Shown here piece after piece: positions 1-6,979 of a stretch of DNA of 64,000 nucleotides. The stretch is taken from contig CAZARI010000013.1 of the NCBI GenBank assembly GCA_964487545.1, forward strand, positions 1 to 64,000, read 5' to 3'. A program made the translations under genes and the position numbers. Below the pieces are notes generated by a model. That model was not told the DNA's origin. It made no database searches and saw nothing but the letters and a program-made list of their open reading frames with translations. Source of the DNA: SKUL01 sp964487545 (GTDB lineage Bacteria > Bacteroidota > Bacteroidia > Flavobacteriales_D > SKUL01). Each line of letters begins with the position of its first letter. The first letter of the stretch is position 1.

Positions 1-54
1 ACCCAGGACCCACGCCTTAAAAGGGCGTTGCTCTACCAGCTGAGCTACGGAATC
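1..54 (-). tRNA. tRNA-Lys (UUU), 3' part cut by window edge
   Basis: Read on the minus strand from base 54: a 7-nt acceptor strand GATTCCG, TA at positions 8-9, a D arm GCTC-AGCTGGTA-GAGC, then an anticodon stem ACGCC/GGCGT closing the loop CTTTTAA, which puts TTT in the anticodon position (lysine). The variable loop GGGTC and the first T-arm bases are present. The rest of the T arm and the acceptor 3' strand lie beyond base 1. Confidence 0.93.
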
Positions 55-157
55 AATTCCTTGTTTTGGGAGTGCAAATATACTGGCATTTTTTTGTTTC
101 TGACAAGGCTTTTCAACAAAAGTTTATAATTGCTTTGATACCTTGTTTTTATCCTAA

Positions 158-1324
158 TTAATCGAGTGATGGTGCCCGATTAAAAGGTTTGTTGCGATCA
201 AAAAGATAGCGCATCGTGGCCAAAGTTCTGAACCGACGCCCGCCCAGACTCTCACAAACGCGCAGCATTTTAGGATTAAAATCGCCAATCCACGTCAATA
301 TCGTTTCGGTATAATGTTTTTTAGTGACCACCATATTGTCTTCTGTCCACTTGATTAACGCGCCTTCGATACCTTTGCCTTGAAACTCCTTTACTACACC
401 AAATACAATTCCGACTATCGTTACGGGCGGGTTAAGCTTCTGGTGAAGCAGAAACTTGATTTTTCCGATGAGGTTGAGATCTCCGTTCACGTATTGGAAA
501 ATTTCGTTCAGCTCAGGAATGTTGATGTAAAAAGCAATGGGCTGATTGTCGTAATAGGCAAAAATCACAATGTCGCGATCCACGATGGGTTTGAGGGCCT
601 TCACCGTTTTACGGGCTGCTTCTATCGACATCGGCTTAAAACCTTCATGACTTCCCCAGGCGCCGTTGTATACGGTATGAAAGTCTTGTGCAATCTGCTC
701 CCACGTTTTACCGCGAATGTTGCTGATGTGGTATTTCGGATCGACCTTCATCTGGTTGAATTTTCGAACAAAAATAGGTTGAGCCGGAAGGAAGATATCC
801 CTTTTATAAACAAACTGCTGGAAGTACTCTCGAAACCCGTAGGCTTCAAAAAGCTGAAGGTAATAGGGTGGATTGTAGTTCATTCCATAGCTGCCCGGAT
901 CGGTATAATTGTGAATCAACAATCCCCAGAACTGATTGCGCTCGCCGAAATTAATCGGGCCATCCATGGCTTCAATTTTTCGGTCGGAAAGCCATTTCTT
1001 GGCCGCATCGAAAAGCATAAAAGCCGCGTCGGTGTCGTCGATACACTCAAAAAAACCGATTCCGCCGGTGGGCTGATCAAAAGAATGAACCGTTTTGGGG
1101 TGGATAAACACCGCTATTCGTCCGAGGAGATTGCCTGATGAATCTTGAAGAATATATCGTATCGCACTTCCTTTGACGAACAGTTTATTTCGTTTTGGAT
1201 CGAATATTTTTTCAATGTCCTGGTATAAGTGGGGCACCCAGTTGGAATCATCGCGATAGATAATCCTTGCGACCTGATGAAAATCGGCAATATCTTTTTT
1301 TGAACGAACTGGACAAATCTCCAT
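158..1324 (-). CDS. GNAT-like acyltransferase-fold protein
   Basis: A 388-residue cytosolic protein that resembles the Bacteroidota proteins annotated as GNAT-family N-acetyltransferases. The C-terminal half has a motif-A-like segment around residues 308-325 with QGKGIE at 315-320, the usual acyl-CoA pyrophosphate loop pattern. The N-terminal half (about 1-180) looks like a second, more diverged alpha/beta unit, so the length fits a double GNAT fold. No signal peptide or membrane segment is seen. The ATG at 1324 is the natural start. It is divergent from shikimate kinase, 40 bp away. Substrate is unknown; the fold assignment is inferred from the motif and general layout. Confidence 0.7.
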   Translation of the reverse strand: MEICPVRSKKDIADFHQVARIIYRDDSNWVPHLYQDIEKIFDPKRNKLFVKGSAIRYILQDSSGNLLGRIAVFIHPKTVHSFDQPTGGIGFFECIDDTDAAFMLFDAAKKWLSDRKIEAMDGPINFGERNQFWGLLIHNYTDPGSYGMNYNPPYYLQLFEAYGFREYFQQFVYKRDIFLPAQPIFVRKFNQMKVDPKYHISNIRGKTWEQIAQDFHTVYNGAWGSHEGFKPMSIEAARKTVKALKPIVDRDIVIFAYYDNQPIAFYINIPELNEIFQYVNGDLNLIGKIKFLLHQKLNPPVTIVGIVFGVVKEFQGKGIEGALIKWTEDNMVVTKKHYTETILTWIGDFNPKMLRVCESLGGRRFRTLATMRYLFDRNKPFNRAPSLD

Positions 1325-1364
1325 AATGGTATACCTTTACCGGCGAAATTAACCATAAATCGTA

Positions 1365-1883
1365 TTGACCTCCAATTGGAATATTTATTTGACAGGCTAT
1401 ATGGGCTGTGGCAAATCAGTACTCGGCAAACAACTGGCCGAAACCCTGCAGCGATCTTTTGTCGATACTGACCAGTTGGTTTGCCGGCGCACCGGTTTGT
1501 CGGTTGCGGGAATTTTTGATCAATTTGGCGAGTTGGAGTTTCGTCGGCTCGAATCGGAAGTGCTGCTGGAATGTGCCGCCGAACAAAATCAAGTTGTAGC
1601 CACCGGTGGTGGAATAGTGGAGCAACATGGCAATCTGGATTTGATGTTGCAAACCGGATTGGTTGTTTACCTCAATTTGCCGGTTGAAGAACTGGTGAAC
1701 CGACTGCTGGATGGCCGTGAAAAACGCCCCTTAATTCGAGACAAAAGCGCCGAAGAATTGCACGCTTTTATTGCAGTTCATTTAAAACAGCGCAGCCCGT
1801 TATATGAACAGGCACATTTGATTTTTGATGCTACAAAAAGTGTAGAAGCACTGATGCAGAAAATTGAAAATTATTCGATGTAA
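1365..1883 (+). CDS. aroK: Shikimate kinase
   Basis: Phosphorylates shikimate at O3 with ATP in the chorismate pathway, in the cytosol. The 172-residue length is normal. Visible signatures are Walker A GYMGCGKS (11-18), the shikimate-binding DTD (34-36), FRRLE (59-63), the GGG loop (81-83) and the lid arginine in R-E-K-R-P-L (R121). The frame opens with TTG at 1365; no ATG lies before the P-loop, so a TTG start is likely. The 3' end overlaps the convergent phosphoribosyltransferase gene by 13 bp. It is the only aromatic-pathway gene in the window. Confidence 0.95.
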   Translation: MTSNWNIYLTGYMGCGKSVLGKQLAETLQRSFVDTDQLVCRRTGLSVAGIFDQFGELEFRRLESEVLLECAAEQNQVVATGGGIVEQHGNLDLMLQTGLVVYLNLPVEELVNRLLDGREKRPLIRDKSAEELHAFIAVHLKQRSPLYEQAHLIFDATKSVEALMQKIENYSM

Positions 1884-2377
1884 GCTTGTTCTTTTCCCAA
1901 TTCAAGGTCCACAGTTATGTGTTCCTGCATGGTGGTAGACAGGGTCAAGCCTACAAAGTCGGCTTTAATGGGGAATTTTCGGTGACGTCGGTCAACCAGC
2001 ACCACCGTTGTGAGCTTTTTGATGGGGTATTTCAGAATTTCACGCGCGGCATAAATAAGGGTTCGGCCCGAATTAAGCACGTCGTCAATTAAAATAATTG
2101 ATTTGTTCTGGAGTGCTTCCGTTCGATCTGAAAAGTAGTATTGATCGGACAATGGGTTTTTTTTGTCCATCTTAAGCCTCAGCAGCAGGGTGTCGATATC
2201 ACTGTTTTCGGATATCTTTTGGTTGATATGTTCTGCCAGTTTATATCCTTGATCTGCAATGCCAACCAGCACAATTTGTTTTTCAGAATAATTAAATTCA
2301 ATAATCTGATGAGCAATGCGTTCAATTTTGCGGTTGATCTGAATAGTGCTTAAAACGGCCACTTTTTTTTGATCCAT
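1871..2377 (-). CDS. PyrR-like phosphoribosyltransferase
   Basis: A 168-residue type I phosphoribosyltransferase. The PRPP loop is IILIDDVLNSGRT at 94-106, with the diagnostic acidic pair and the SGRT turn. The segment VDRRHRKFPIKADFVG at 128-143 resembles PyrR, the bifunctional pyrimidine-operon attenuator and uracil phosphoribosyltransferase, although this protein is slightly shorter. No pyr genes or attenuator are nearby, so a regulatory role cannot be argued from context and a plain base-salvage enzyme is equally possible. It lies 60 bp downstream of the methyltransferase gene on the same strand and may be the last gene of a usp-tpmt-prt transcription unit. Confidence 0.85.
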   Translation of the reverse strand: MDQKKVAVLSTIQINRKIERIAHQIIEFNYSEKQIVLVGIADQGYKLAEHINQKISENSDIDTLLLRLKMDKKNPLSDQYYFSDRTEALQNKSIILIDDVLNSGRTLIYAAREILKYPIKKLTTVVLVDRRHRKFPIKADFVGLTLSTTMQEHITVDLELGKEQAYIE

Positions 2378-2437
2378 CTAACAGGGGTTTTCACAAAAAT
2401 AGTAAAAAGGAAACGCTGCAAAACCCATGTTTTGCGA

Positions 2438-3037
2438 CTACTTTTTTTCGAGAATGATAAACAGCTCCCGATCCTGTCTTGGTTTAATGGAATTGTAGCA
2501 ACGTTGCAAAGTGTGAATGATAAAATGAGGCCCAAACCAGCGCAGGTATTCCTCTCGGTTGCCGCCATACGGTGGGTGTTCGGTGTTGAGCGGATCGTCG
2601 AATAATACGCCAACCAACTTACCTGTGGGGTTGAGCAACTCGTTCATGTGTTGGGCATACTGCTGTCGCAACTCGGGATGCAGGGCGCAGAAAAAAGTCT
2701 GCTCTAAAATCAGGTCGTATTGTTCTTGATGATCAAAGAAATTGCCCTCAATAAGCTGATCCTCAGGAAAATTCGGAACCCGCTTTTTAATGTTCTCTAA
2801 TGCACTCGGAGCCAAGTCGATAACCCAAATATTTTTAAACCCTTGGTTGTGGAGGTACTCTGCTTCATAAGCGTTTCCAGCTCCAGGAATTAATATTTTC
2901 GTGTTCCGGGCTGCTATCTGATCGATATATTCCTTGAGCGGAGTAGAAGGGTATCCGATGTCCCAGCCCAGTTGATTACCGCGATAACGGTCTTCCCAGT
3001 ATTTGGCATCGAGCAACTCTTCTTTTGACAATCCCAT
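2438..3037 (-). CDS. TPMT-family SAM-dependent methyltransferase
   Basis: A 199-residue class I methyltransferase of the thiopurine S-methyltransferase family. The N-terminal YWEDRYRGNQLGWDIGYPS region is typical of TPMT-like enzymes. The SAM-binding loop is PGAGNAYE (51-58), followed by the acidic residue at the end of beta-2 (D74) and EQTFFCAL (112-119). Bacterial members act on thiol, tellurite, selenium or halide substrates; which one applies here cannot be told. It starts 2 bp after the stop of the upstream usp gene, so the two are almost certainly co-transcribed. Confidence 0.88.
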   Translation of the reverse strand: MGLSKEELLDAKYWEDRYRGNQLGWDIGYPSTPLKEYIDQIAARNTKILIPGAGNAYEAEYLHNQGFKNIWVIDLAPSALENIKKRVPNFPEDQLIEGNFFDHQEQYDLILEQTFFCALHPELRQQYAQHMNELLNPTGKLVGVLFDDPLNTEHPPYGGNREEYLRWFGPHFIIHTLQRCYNSIKPRQDRELFIILEKK

Positions 3038-3039
3038 AA

Positions 3040-3861
3040 TTAGCGAAGAATCAACAGTGGAATTTTGATGTGAATGGCAGCCTCAACCGTTGGTGAGGGA
3101 GTAAAAATCTTTTTCAACCAGGGATACTCGTGCTTAATCATGCACATCATGTGGAAGTTTCGGTTGTTCACAAAATCGTACAAAGCCTTTCCGACATCTT
3201 CGCGCGCACCAAAAACGAAATAGTGCGGAATATCGTTCAACGCTTTTTTTATGGCGTCCTTTTCTTTCGGCTTATCTATTAAAATATCGTGCAAGGCTTC
3301 ATCATCCGAAGTGAAGTGAATGATATCTACCGGTACTTCCAGGCGTTTTGAAAAAGTGACGAGCGGTTGCAGCACTTGATCATAATCAACTTCGCTAAAG
3401 TCACTGGCAAGGCATATTTTGGTAAAGTCTTTATATGACCACTCTTGCGGTACCAGCATAACTGGATGGTCTGATTTATCAATTAAACCAAGCGCAATAC
3501 TTCCAAATACCTTATTGCTGAAGCCCGATCGGCCGGTTTTTCCCATCACAATGAGATCGACCTTATCAACTTCGGCCACCCGGTGAATCATTTCTATAGT
3601 TTCGCCTTTAACGGCTTTGACCGAGATGTTAATGTCGGCAAAATCGTCTTTTACCCGCTTCACCTCTTGATCCAGATCCTGTAGCGCGGATTGTTCCAGT
3701 TGATCACTGATGTCGCGCAAAACAGATTGCCCGGTATGTGGCTGATCATACACGCTCATCAAAATGACTTCAGCATTAAAATGTCGGGCCGTACTCAAAG
3801 CCGTAATAAAAGCGTTGTGCGCAGTTTCCGAGAAATCGGTGGGCACCAGAAATTTTTTCAT
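3040..3861 (-). CDS. Universal stress protein, two UspA domains
   Basis: A 273-residue tandem Usp protein. Domain 1 (1-140) opens with KFLVPTDFSE and carries the ATP-binding pattern G107-x2-G110-x9-G120-S121. Domain 2 (from about 147, ICLASDFSE) lacks that loop. Tandem Usp proteins are cytosolic stress and energy-limitation proteins. It lies downstream of a small membrane protein gene and upstream of the TPMT gene on the same strand, and faces the ccoI gene across a region with an FNR-like box. It is one of three double-domain Usp genes flanking the cbb3 oxidase cluster, which suggests a shared low-oxygen response. Confidence 0.92.
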   Translation of the reverse strand: MKKFLVPTDFSETAHNAFITALSTARHFNAEVILMSVYDQPHTGQSVLRDISDQLEQSALQDLDQEVKRVKDDFADINISVKAVKGETIEMIHRVAEVDKVDLIVMGKTGRSGFSNKVFGSIALGLIDKSDHPVMLVPQEWSYKDFTKICLASDFSEVDYDQVLQPLVTFSKRLEVPVDIIHFTSDDEALHDILIDKPKEKDAIKKALNDIPHYFVFGAREDVGKALYDFVNNRNFHMMCMIKHEYPWLKKIFTPSPTVEAAIHIKIPLLILR

Positions 3862-3919
3862 GGCAGTTTGATAAAGAATGAATTAGTTGATATAGGTTGC
3901 AGAAAAGAGTGCCTGAAAT

Positions 3920-4105
3920 TTAGTGCTTGGCCTCGTCTTTCTTTCCGCTGTTCAACAAAACAAAAGAGCCGATAAACCCGCCCATGCTCAGCAAAAACAT
4001 AATGATATTCATCATGTTGCTGTTGCTGCTGTTGTACATAAAGGCCAGTTGAAATGGACCAACGAGTGTTACAGTGACGATGATAAGCGCTATGATCTTT
4101 TTCAT
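3920..4105 (-). CDS. Small two-helix membrane protein, unknown function
   Basis: A 61-residue protein with two hydrophobic segments (about 3-23 and 33-53), separated by a polar Asn/Ser-rich turn, and a charged tail GKKDEAKH. I do not recognise the family. The ATG at 4105 is followed by a typical MKKII start, and CAAATTTG (4126-4133), one mismatch from TAnnTTTG, lies upstream on this strand. The gene sits between ccoI (divergent) and a usp gene (downstream, same strand), so it belongs spatially to the low-oxygen region. Coding status rests on composition, start context and position only. Confidence 0.6.
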   Translation of the reverse strand: MKKIIALIIVTVTLVGPFQLAFMYNSSNSNMMNIIMFLLSMGGFIGSFVLLNSGKKDEAKH

Positions 4106-4173
4106 GTGTTGAAATGATTAAGGAACAAATTTGAGAATAAAATACTAATCCCACTATAATGGGTGGCTAAAAC

Positions 4174-4185
4174 TAATCAATATCA
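4174..4185 (+). promoter_or_regulatory. FNR-like box upstream of ccoI
   Basis: The sequence TAATCAATATCA matches the FNR palindrome TGAT-N4-ATCA except for one base in the left half-site. Its centre is 58.5 bp from the last G of the -7 element at 4231-4238, the same distance as at the ccoS and usp promoters. It lies between ccoI and the divergent small membrane protein gene and could serve both. Confidence 0.6.
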
Positions 4186-4230
4186 TGTTTTATACTGATA
4201 TGGGTTATTTTTTCTACCTGGCTGATACGA

Positions 4231-4238
4231 TAGTTTTG
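4231..4238 (+). promoter_or_regulatory. -7 element of the ccoI promoter
   Basis: TAGTTTTG is a full match to the Bacteroidota primary-sigma element TAnnTTTG. Transcription would begin about 5 bp downstream, leaving a leader of only about 10 nt before the TTG start of ccoI at 4254. Confidence 0.6.
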
Positions 4239-4253
4239 CTGCAAACATAAGTT

Positions 4254-6653
4254 TTGGAATCTGTAATTGGTCAGGAAAGCTTGAAATTGTGTTTTCATTG
4301 TGGAGATGCGTTGCCCCGAAAGGCTATTCATTTGCAGAATGAATCATTTTGCTGCACCGGTTGCGCCACTGTTTTTGAGTTGCTAACCTCAAGTGGAATG
4401 GGTGCCTATTATGAGCTGGAAGCGCGTCCGGGAAATAAAGTTGATCTGGAAAAAAACGGCCGGTTTGCTTATCTCGATCTTCCGGAAGTTCAGCAAAAAC
4501 TAATTCAATTCAGCGAAGGTGACCATGCCAGGGTGTCACTACACCTGCCATCCATCCACTGTAGTTCGTGCATCTGGCTGCTGGAACACCTCCATCAGCT
4601 TAATGATGGCATTCACAGCGCCGAAGTGTTCTTTACCAGAAAAAAGGCTTCGATCTTTTACAATCCCAATAAAATCTCGTTGCGGCAATTGGTAGAATTC
4701 CTGGTTCGGCTGGGCTATTCACCTGAAATCAATCTGGCTTCAGTCAACAAAAAAGAGCACCGAACATCGCGGTCACTGAATTTCAAAATTGGAGTTGCTG
4801 GATTTTGTTTTGGCAATATCATGATGTTGAGTTTACCCGAATATCTGGGTATGGGCAAAGGCTGGGAGAGTTTTGCCATGTACTTTCGCGTAATCAATAT
4901 ATTGCTGGCATTGCCGGTGTTTTTTTATGCATCATTGGGTTATTATCGTTCGGCCTGGAGCGCCTTAAAGCTCGGACAGGTGAATATCGATGTGCCGATT
5001 ACAATTGGAATTATGGCCTTGTTTGGCCGGTCGTTGTATGAAATTTTGAGTGCCACGGGAGCCGGATATATGGATTCACTTGCCGGACTCTTGTTCTTTT
5101 TGCTGATTGGGAAATGGTTTCAGGAAAAAACCTATCAGAGCCTCGCTTTCGATCGTTCTTATGACGCCTATTTTCCCGTTGCTGCCACGGTTTGCACAAC
5201 GGAGGGAGAGGTGCAGATTCCGCTTAAGGATTTACAACCGGGAATGGAAATTTTGGTGCGAAATCAGGAATTGATTCCCGCCGACGCGGAACTGCTTTCT
5301 GATGAGGCAACCATTGATTTTAGCTTTGTCACCGGTGAAAGTGTGCCAGTGATTAAGGAAAAAGGCGAATCGATTTACGCAGGTGGACGTCAGTCGGGGG
5401 CAGCCATTAAACTCAAAGTGATTCAGGCCGTTGATCAAAGCTATTTGACAGCACTTTGGAACCAGCAAGTTTTCAGAAAAGAAGTTCATATTCCCGTTCA
5501 AGCGCTGATTAACCGCGTGAGTCGGCGGTTTACGGCTGTGGTGTTGCTCATCGCACTCAGCGGTGCCATTTTTTGGTGGTTCAAAGACGCTTCAAGGATG
5601 GTGCAGGTGGTCACCGCAGTGCTCATTGTTGCTTGTCCATGTGCGTTGGCATTGGCGGCTCCTTTTTCATTTGGCCACACCCTCAGGGTGCTGGGGCGAA
5701 ATTTGTTTTACTTGCGCAGTGCAGATTATGTAGAGAAAATGGCGTCAGTGACAGACATCGTAGTTGATAAAACCGGCACCCTAACGCATACTGATTTTTA
5801 TCGGGTCACCTTTATCGGAGAAGCGTTGAGTGACCAACAGCAATTTTTGACCGCCATGCTGGCCAATCAATCTAACCATCCGCTGAGCCGAACCATCGCC
5901 GATTATTTCGACGATCACCGCAACGCAAAATTGGTATCGTATAGCGAGGTTGTGGGTAAAGGACTTCAAGCCACCATTAATGAACATCGGGTTGCTCTGG
6001 GGTCCGAGCGCTGGATTACAAGTGGAAAATCGACAATTCAAGACAACACCACTAAAGTTTTTCTAAAAATTGACGATGTGGTGTTGGGTTTTTTCCAACT
6101 TGAAATGGCTTACCGTGATCATATTGGTGAATTTTTGACCAACCTAGCCAAATCCTATCGCTTGCATTTATTGTCGGGAGATAACGACGGTCAAAAAGAA
6201 AAACTCGCCGACTTTATTCCGGCCAAAAGGATGCATTTTAAGCAGAGTCCATACGATAAGTTGAAATACATTGAAAAGCTGAAACAAGAAGGGCGCGCGG
6301 TGGTGATGCTCGGCGATGGATTAAACGATGCCGGTGCACTGAAGGCTGCAGATATTGGCATTTCGGTAGCCGATGATGTGTATTCGTTTGCTCCTGCCTG
6401 CGATGCCATTTTTGACGCGAAGTCGTTCCAGCAATTGCCGGCTTTGCTCAAGTTGTCGGCATACGCCATGTCGGTGGTGAAATGGAGCATTGCCCTTTCT
6501 TTTTTCTACAATGTCATCGGGTTGAGCTTTGCACTCTCTGGAATGTTATCGCCGCTCGTAGCCGCCATTCTGATGCCAGTGAGCTCCATTTCTGTGGTGG
6601 TCTTAACCACTTCGCTGGTCAATTGGAGAGCGCGGAAGCTTGGCTTGCAGTGA
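4254..6653 (+). CDS. ccoI: Copper-translocating P1B-type ATPase CcoI
   Basis: A 799-residue inner-membrane P-type ATPase that supplies copper for cbb3 oxidase assembly. In order: an N-terminal Cys-rich metal site (CFHC 13-16, CCTGC 33-37), an HMA-like domain with CSSC at 103-106, membrane helices from about 178, the transport motif CPC (461-463), the phosphorylation motif DKTGT (505-509) and the hinge GDGLND (687-692). The extra N-terminal Cys cluster is characteristic of CcoI/FixI rather than generic CopA. The frame opens with TTG at 4254. It leads a run of eight same-strand genes for the oxidase, and an FNR-like box lies upstream. Confidence 0.95.
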   Translation: MESVIGQESLKLCFHCGDALPRKAIHLQNESFCCTGCATVFELLTSSGMGAYYELEARPGNKVDLEKNGRFAYLDLPEVQQKLIQFSEGDHARVSLHLPSIHCSSCIWLLEHLHQLNDGIHSAEVFFTRKKASIFYNPNKISLRQLVEFLVRLGYSPEINLASVNKKEHRTSRSLNFKIGVAGFCFGNIMMLSLPEYLGMGKGWESFAMYFRVINILLALPVFFYASLGYYRSAWSALKLGQVNIDVPITIGIMALFGRSLYEILSATGAGYMDSLAGLLFFLLIGKWFQEKTYQSLAFDRSYDAYFPVAATVCTTEGEVQIPLKDLQPGMEILVRNQELIPADAELLSDEATIDFSFVTGESVPVIKEKGESIYAGGRQSGAAIKLKVIQAVDQSYLTALWNQQVFRKEVHIPVQALINRVSRRFTAVVLLIALSGAIFWWFKDASRMVQVVTAVLIVACPCALALAAPFSFGHTLRVLGRNLFYLRSADYVEKMASVTDIVVDKTGTLTHTDFYRVTFIGEALSDQQQFLTAMLANQSNHPLSRTIADYFDDHRNAKLVSYSEVVGKGLQATINEHRVALGSERWITSGKSTIQDNTTKVFLKIDDVVLGFFQLEMAYRDHIGEFLTNLAKSYRLHLLSGDNDGQKEKLADFIPAKRMHFKQSPYDKLKYIEKLKQEGRAVVMLGDGLNDAGALKAADIGISVADDVYSFAPACDAIFDAKSFQQLPALLKLSAYAMSVVKWSIALSFFYNVIGLSFALSGMLSPLVAAILMPVSSISVVVLTTSLVNWRARKLGLQ

Positions 6654-6697
6654 AATTCCACTTTTCAAGCAATAAAAGACAAATTACTCTTAAAAAG

Positions 6698-6709
6698 TGA
6701 CATAAATCA
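6698..6709 (+). promoter_or_regulatory. FNR-like box upstream of ccoS
   Basis: TGACATAAATCA fits TGAT-N4-ATCA with one mismatch, and both TGA/TCA cores are intact. Its centre is 58.5 bp from the last G of the weak -7-like element at 6755-6762, repeating the spacing seen at ccoI and at the usp pair. Confidence 0.7.
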
Positions 6710-6754
6710 GTATTTGCGTTGACCCGCATCATTTTTTATCTGTTTTGAGCGGTG

Positions 6755-6762
6755 GTTATTTG
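6755..6762 (+). promoter_or_regulatory. Weak -7-like element before ccoS
   Basis: GTTATTTG matches TAnnTTTG only in its TTTG half. The call rests on the conserved 53-bp gap from the FNR-like box. A weak core would fit a promoter that depends on an activator. Transcription would start about 15 bp before the ccoS ATG. Confidence 0.4.
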
Positions 6763-6781
6763 TAGCGTAAATGAATCGGTT

Positions 6782-6979
6782 ATGAGTGTACTTTTTTTAT
6801 TGATCGGAGCAAGTTTGCTGGTAGCTGTTGGTTTTTTGCTGGCATTTATATGGGCTACTGCAAATGGCCAATACGAAGATGAGTATGCCGACAGTGTGCG
6901 GATTTTGTTCGACAACAATAAAAAGTCAGACACTGAAAAATTAAATCAGGAAAACAGCCATACTAAAAACAATGTGTAA
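6782..6979 (+). CDS. ccoS: cbb3 oxidase maturation protein CcoS
   Basis: A 65-residue single-span membrane protein. It shows the CcoS pattern: a hydrophobic N-terminus (2-24), the conserved AFIWATANGQYED stretch at 21-33 and a short polar tail. CcoS is needed for cofactor insertion into subunit I of cbb3 oxidase. The ATG at 6782 is chosen over an upstream in-frame GTG because MSVLFLLIG is the usual CcoS start. It abuts ccoNO: its stop codon ends the base before the ccoNO start. Confidence 0.9.
   Translation: MSVLFLLIGASLLVAVGFLLAFIWATANGQYEDEYADSVRILFDNNKKSDTEKLNQENSHTKNNV

Noticed and set aside
380..1138. A 252-codon open frame on the plus strand, antisense to the acyltransferase-like gene
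   Set aside because: It lies entirely inside a better-supported gene on the other strand and its product has no recognisable domain.
4180..4201. Palindrome ATATCA-N10-TGATAT upstream of ccoI
   Set aside because: The half-sites point the wrong way for an FNR box; the left arm is part of the better-spaced box at 4174-4185, so the longer palindrome may be accidental.
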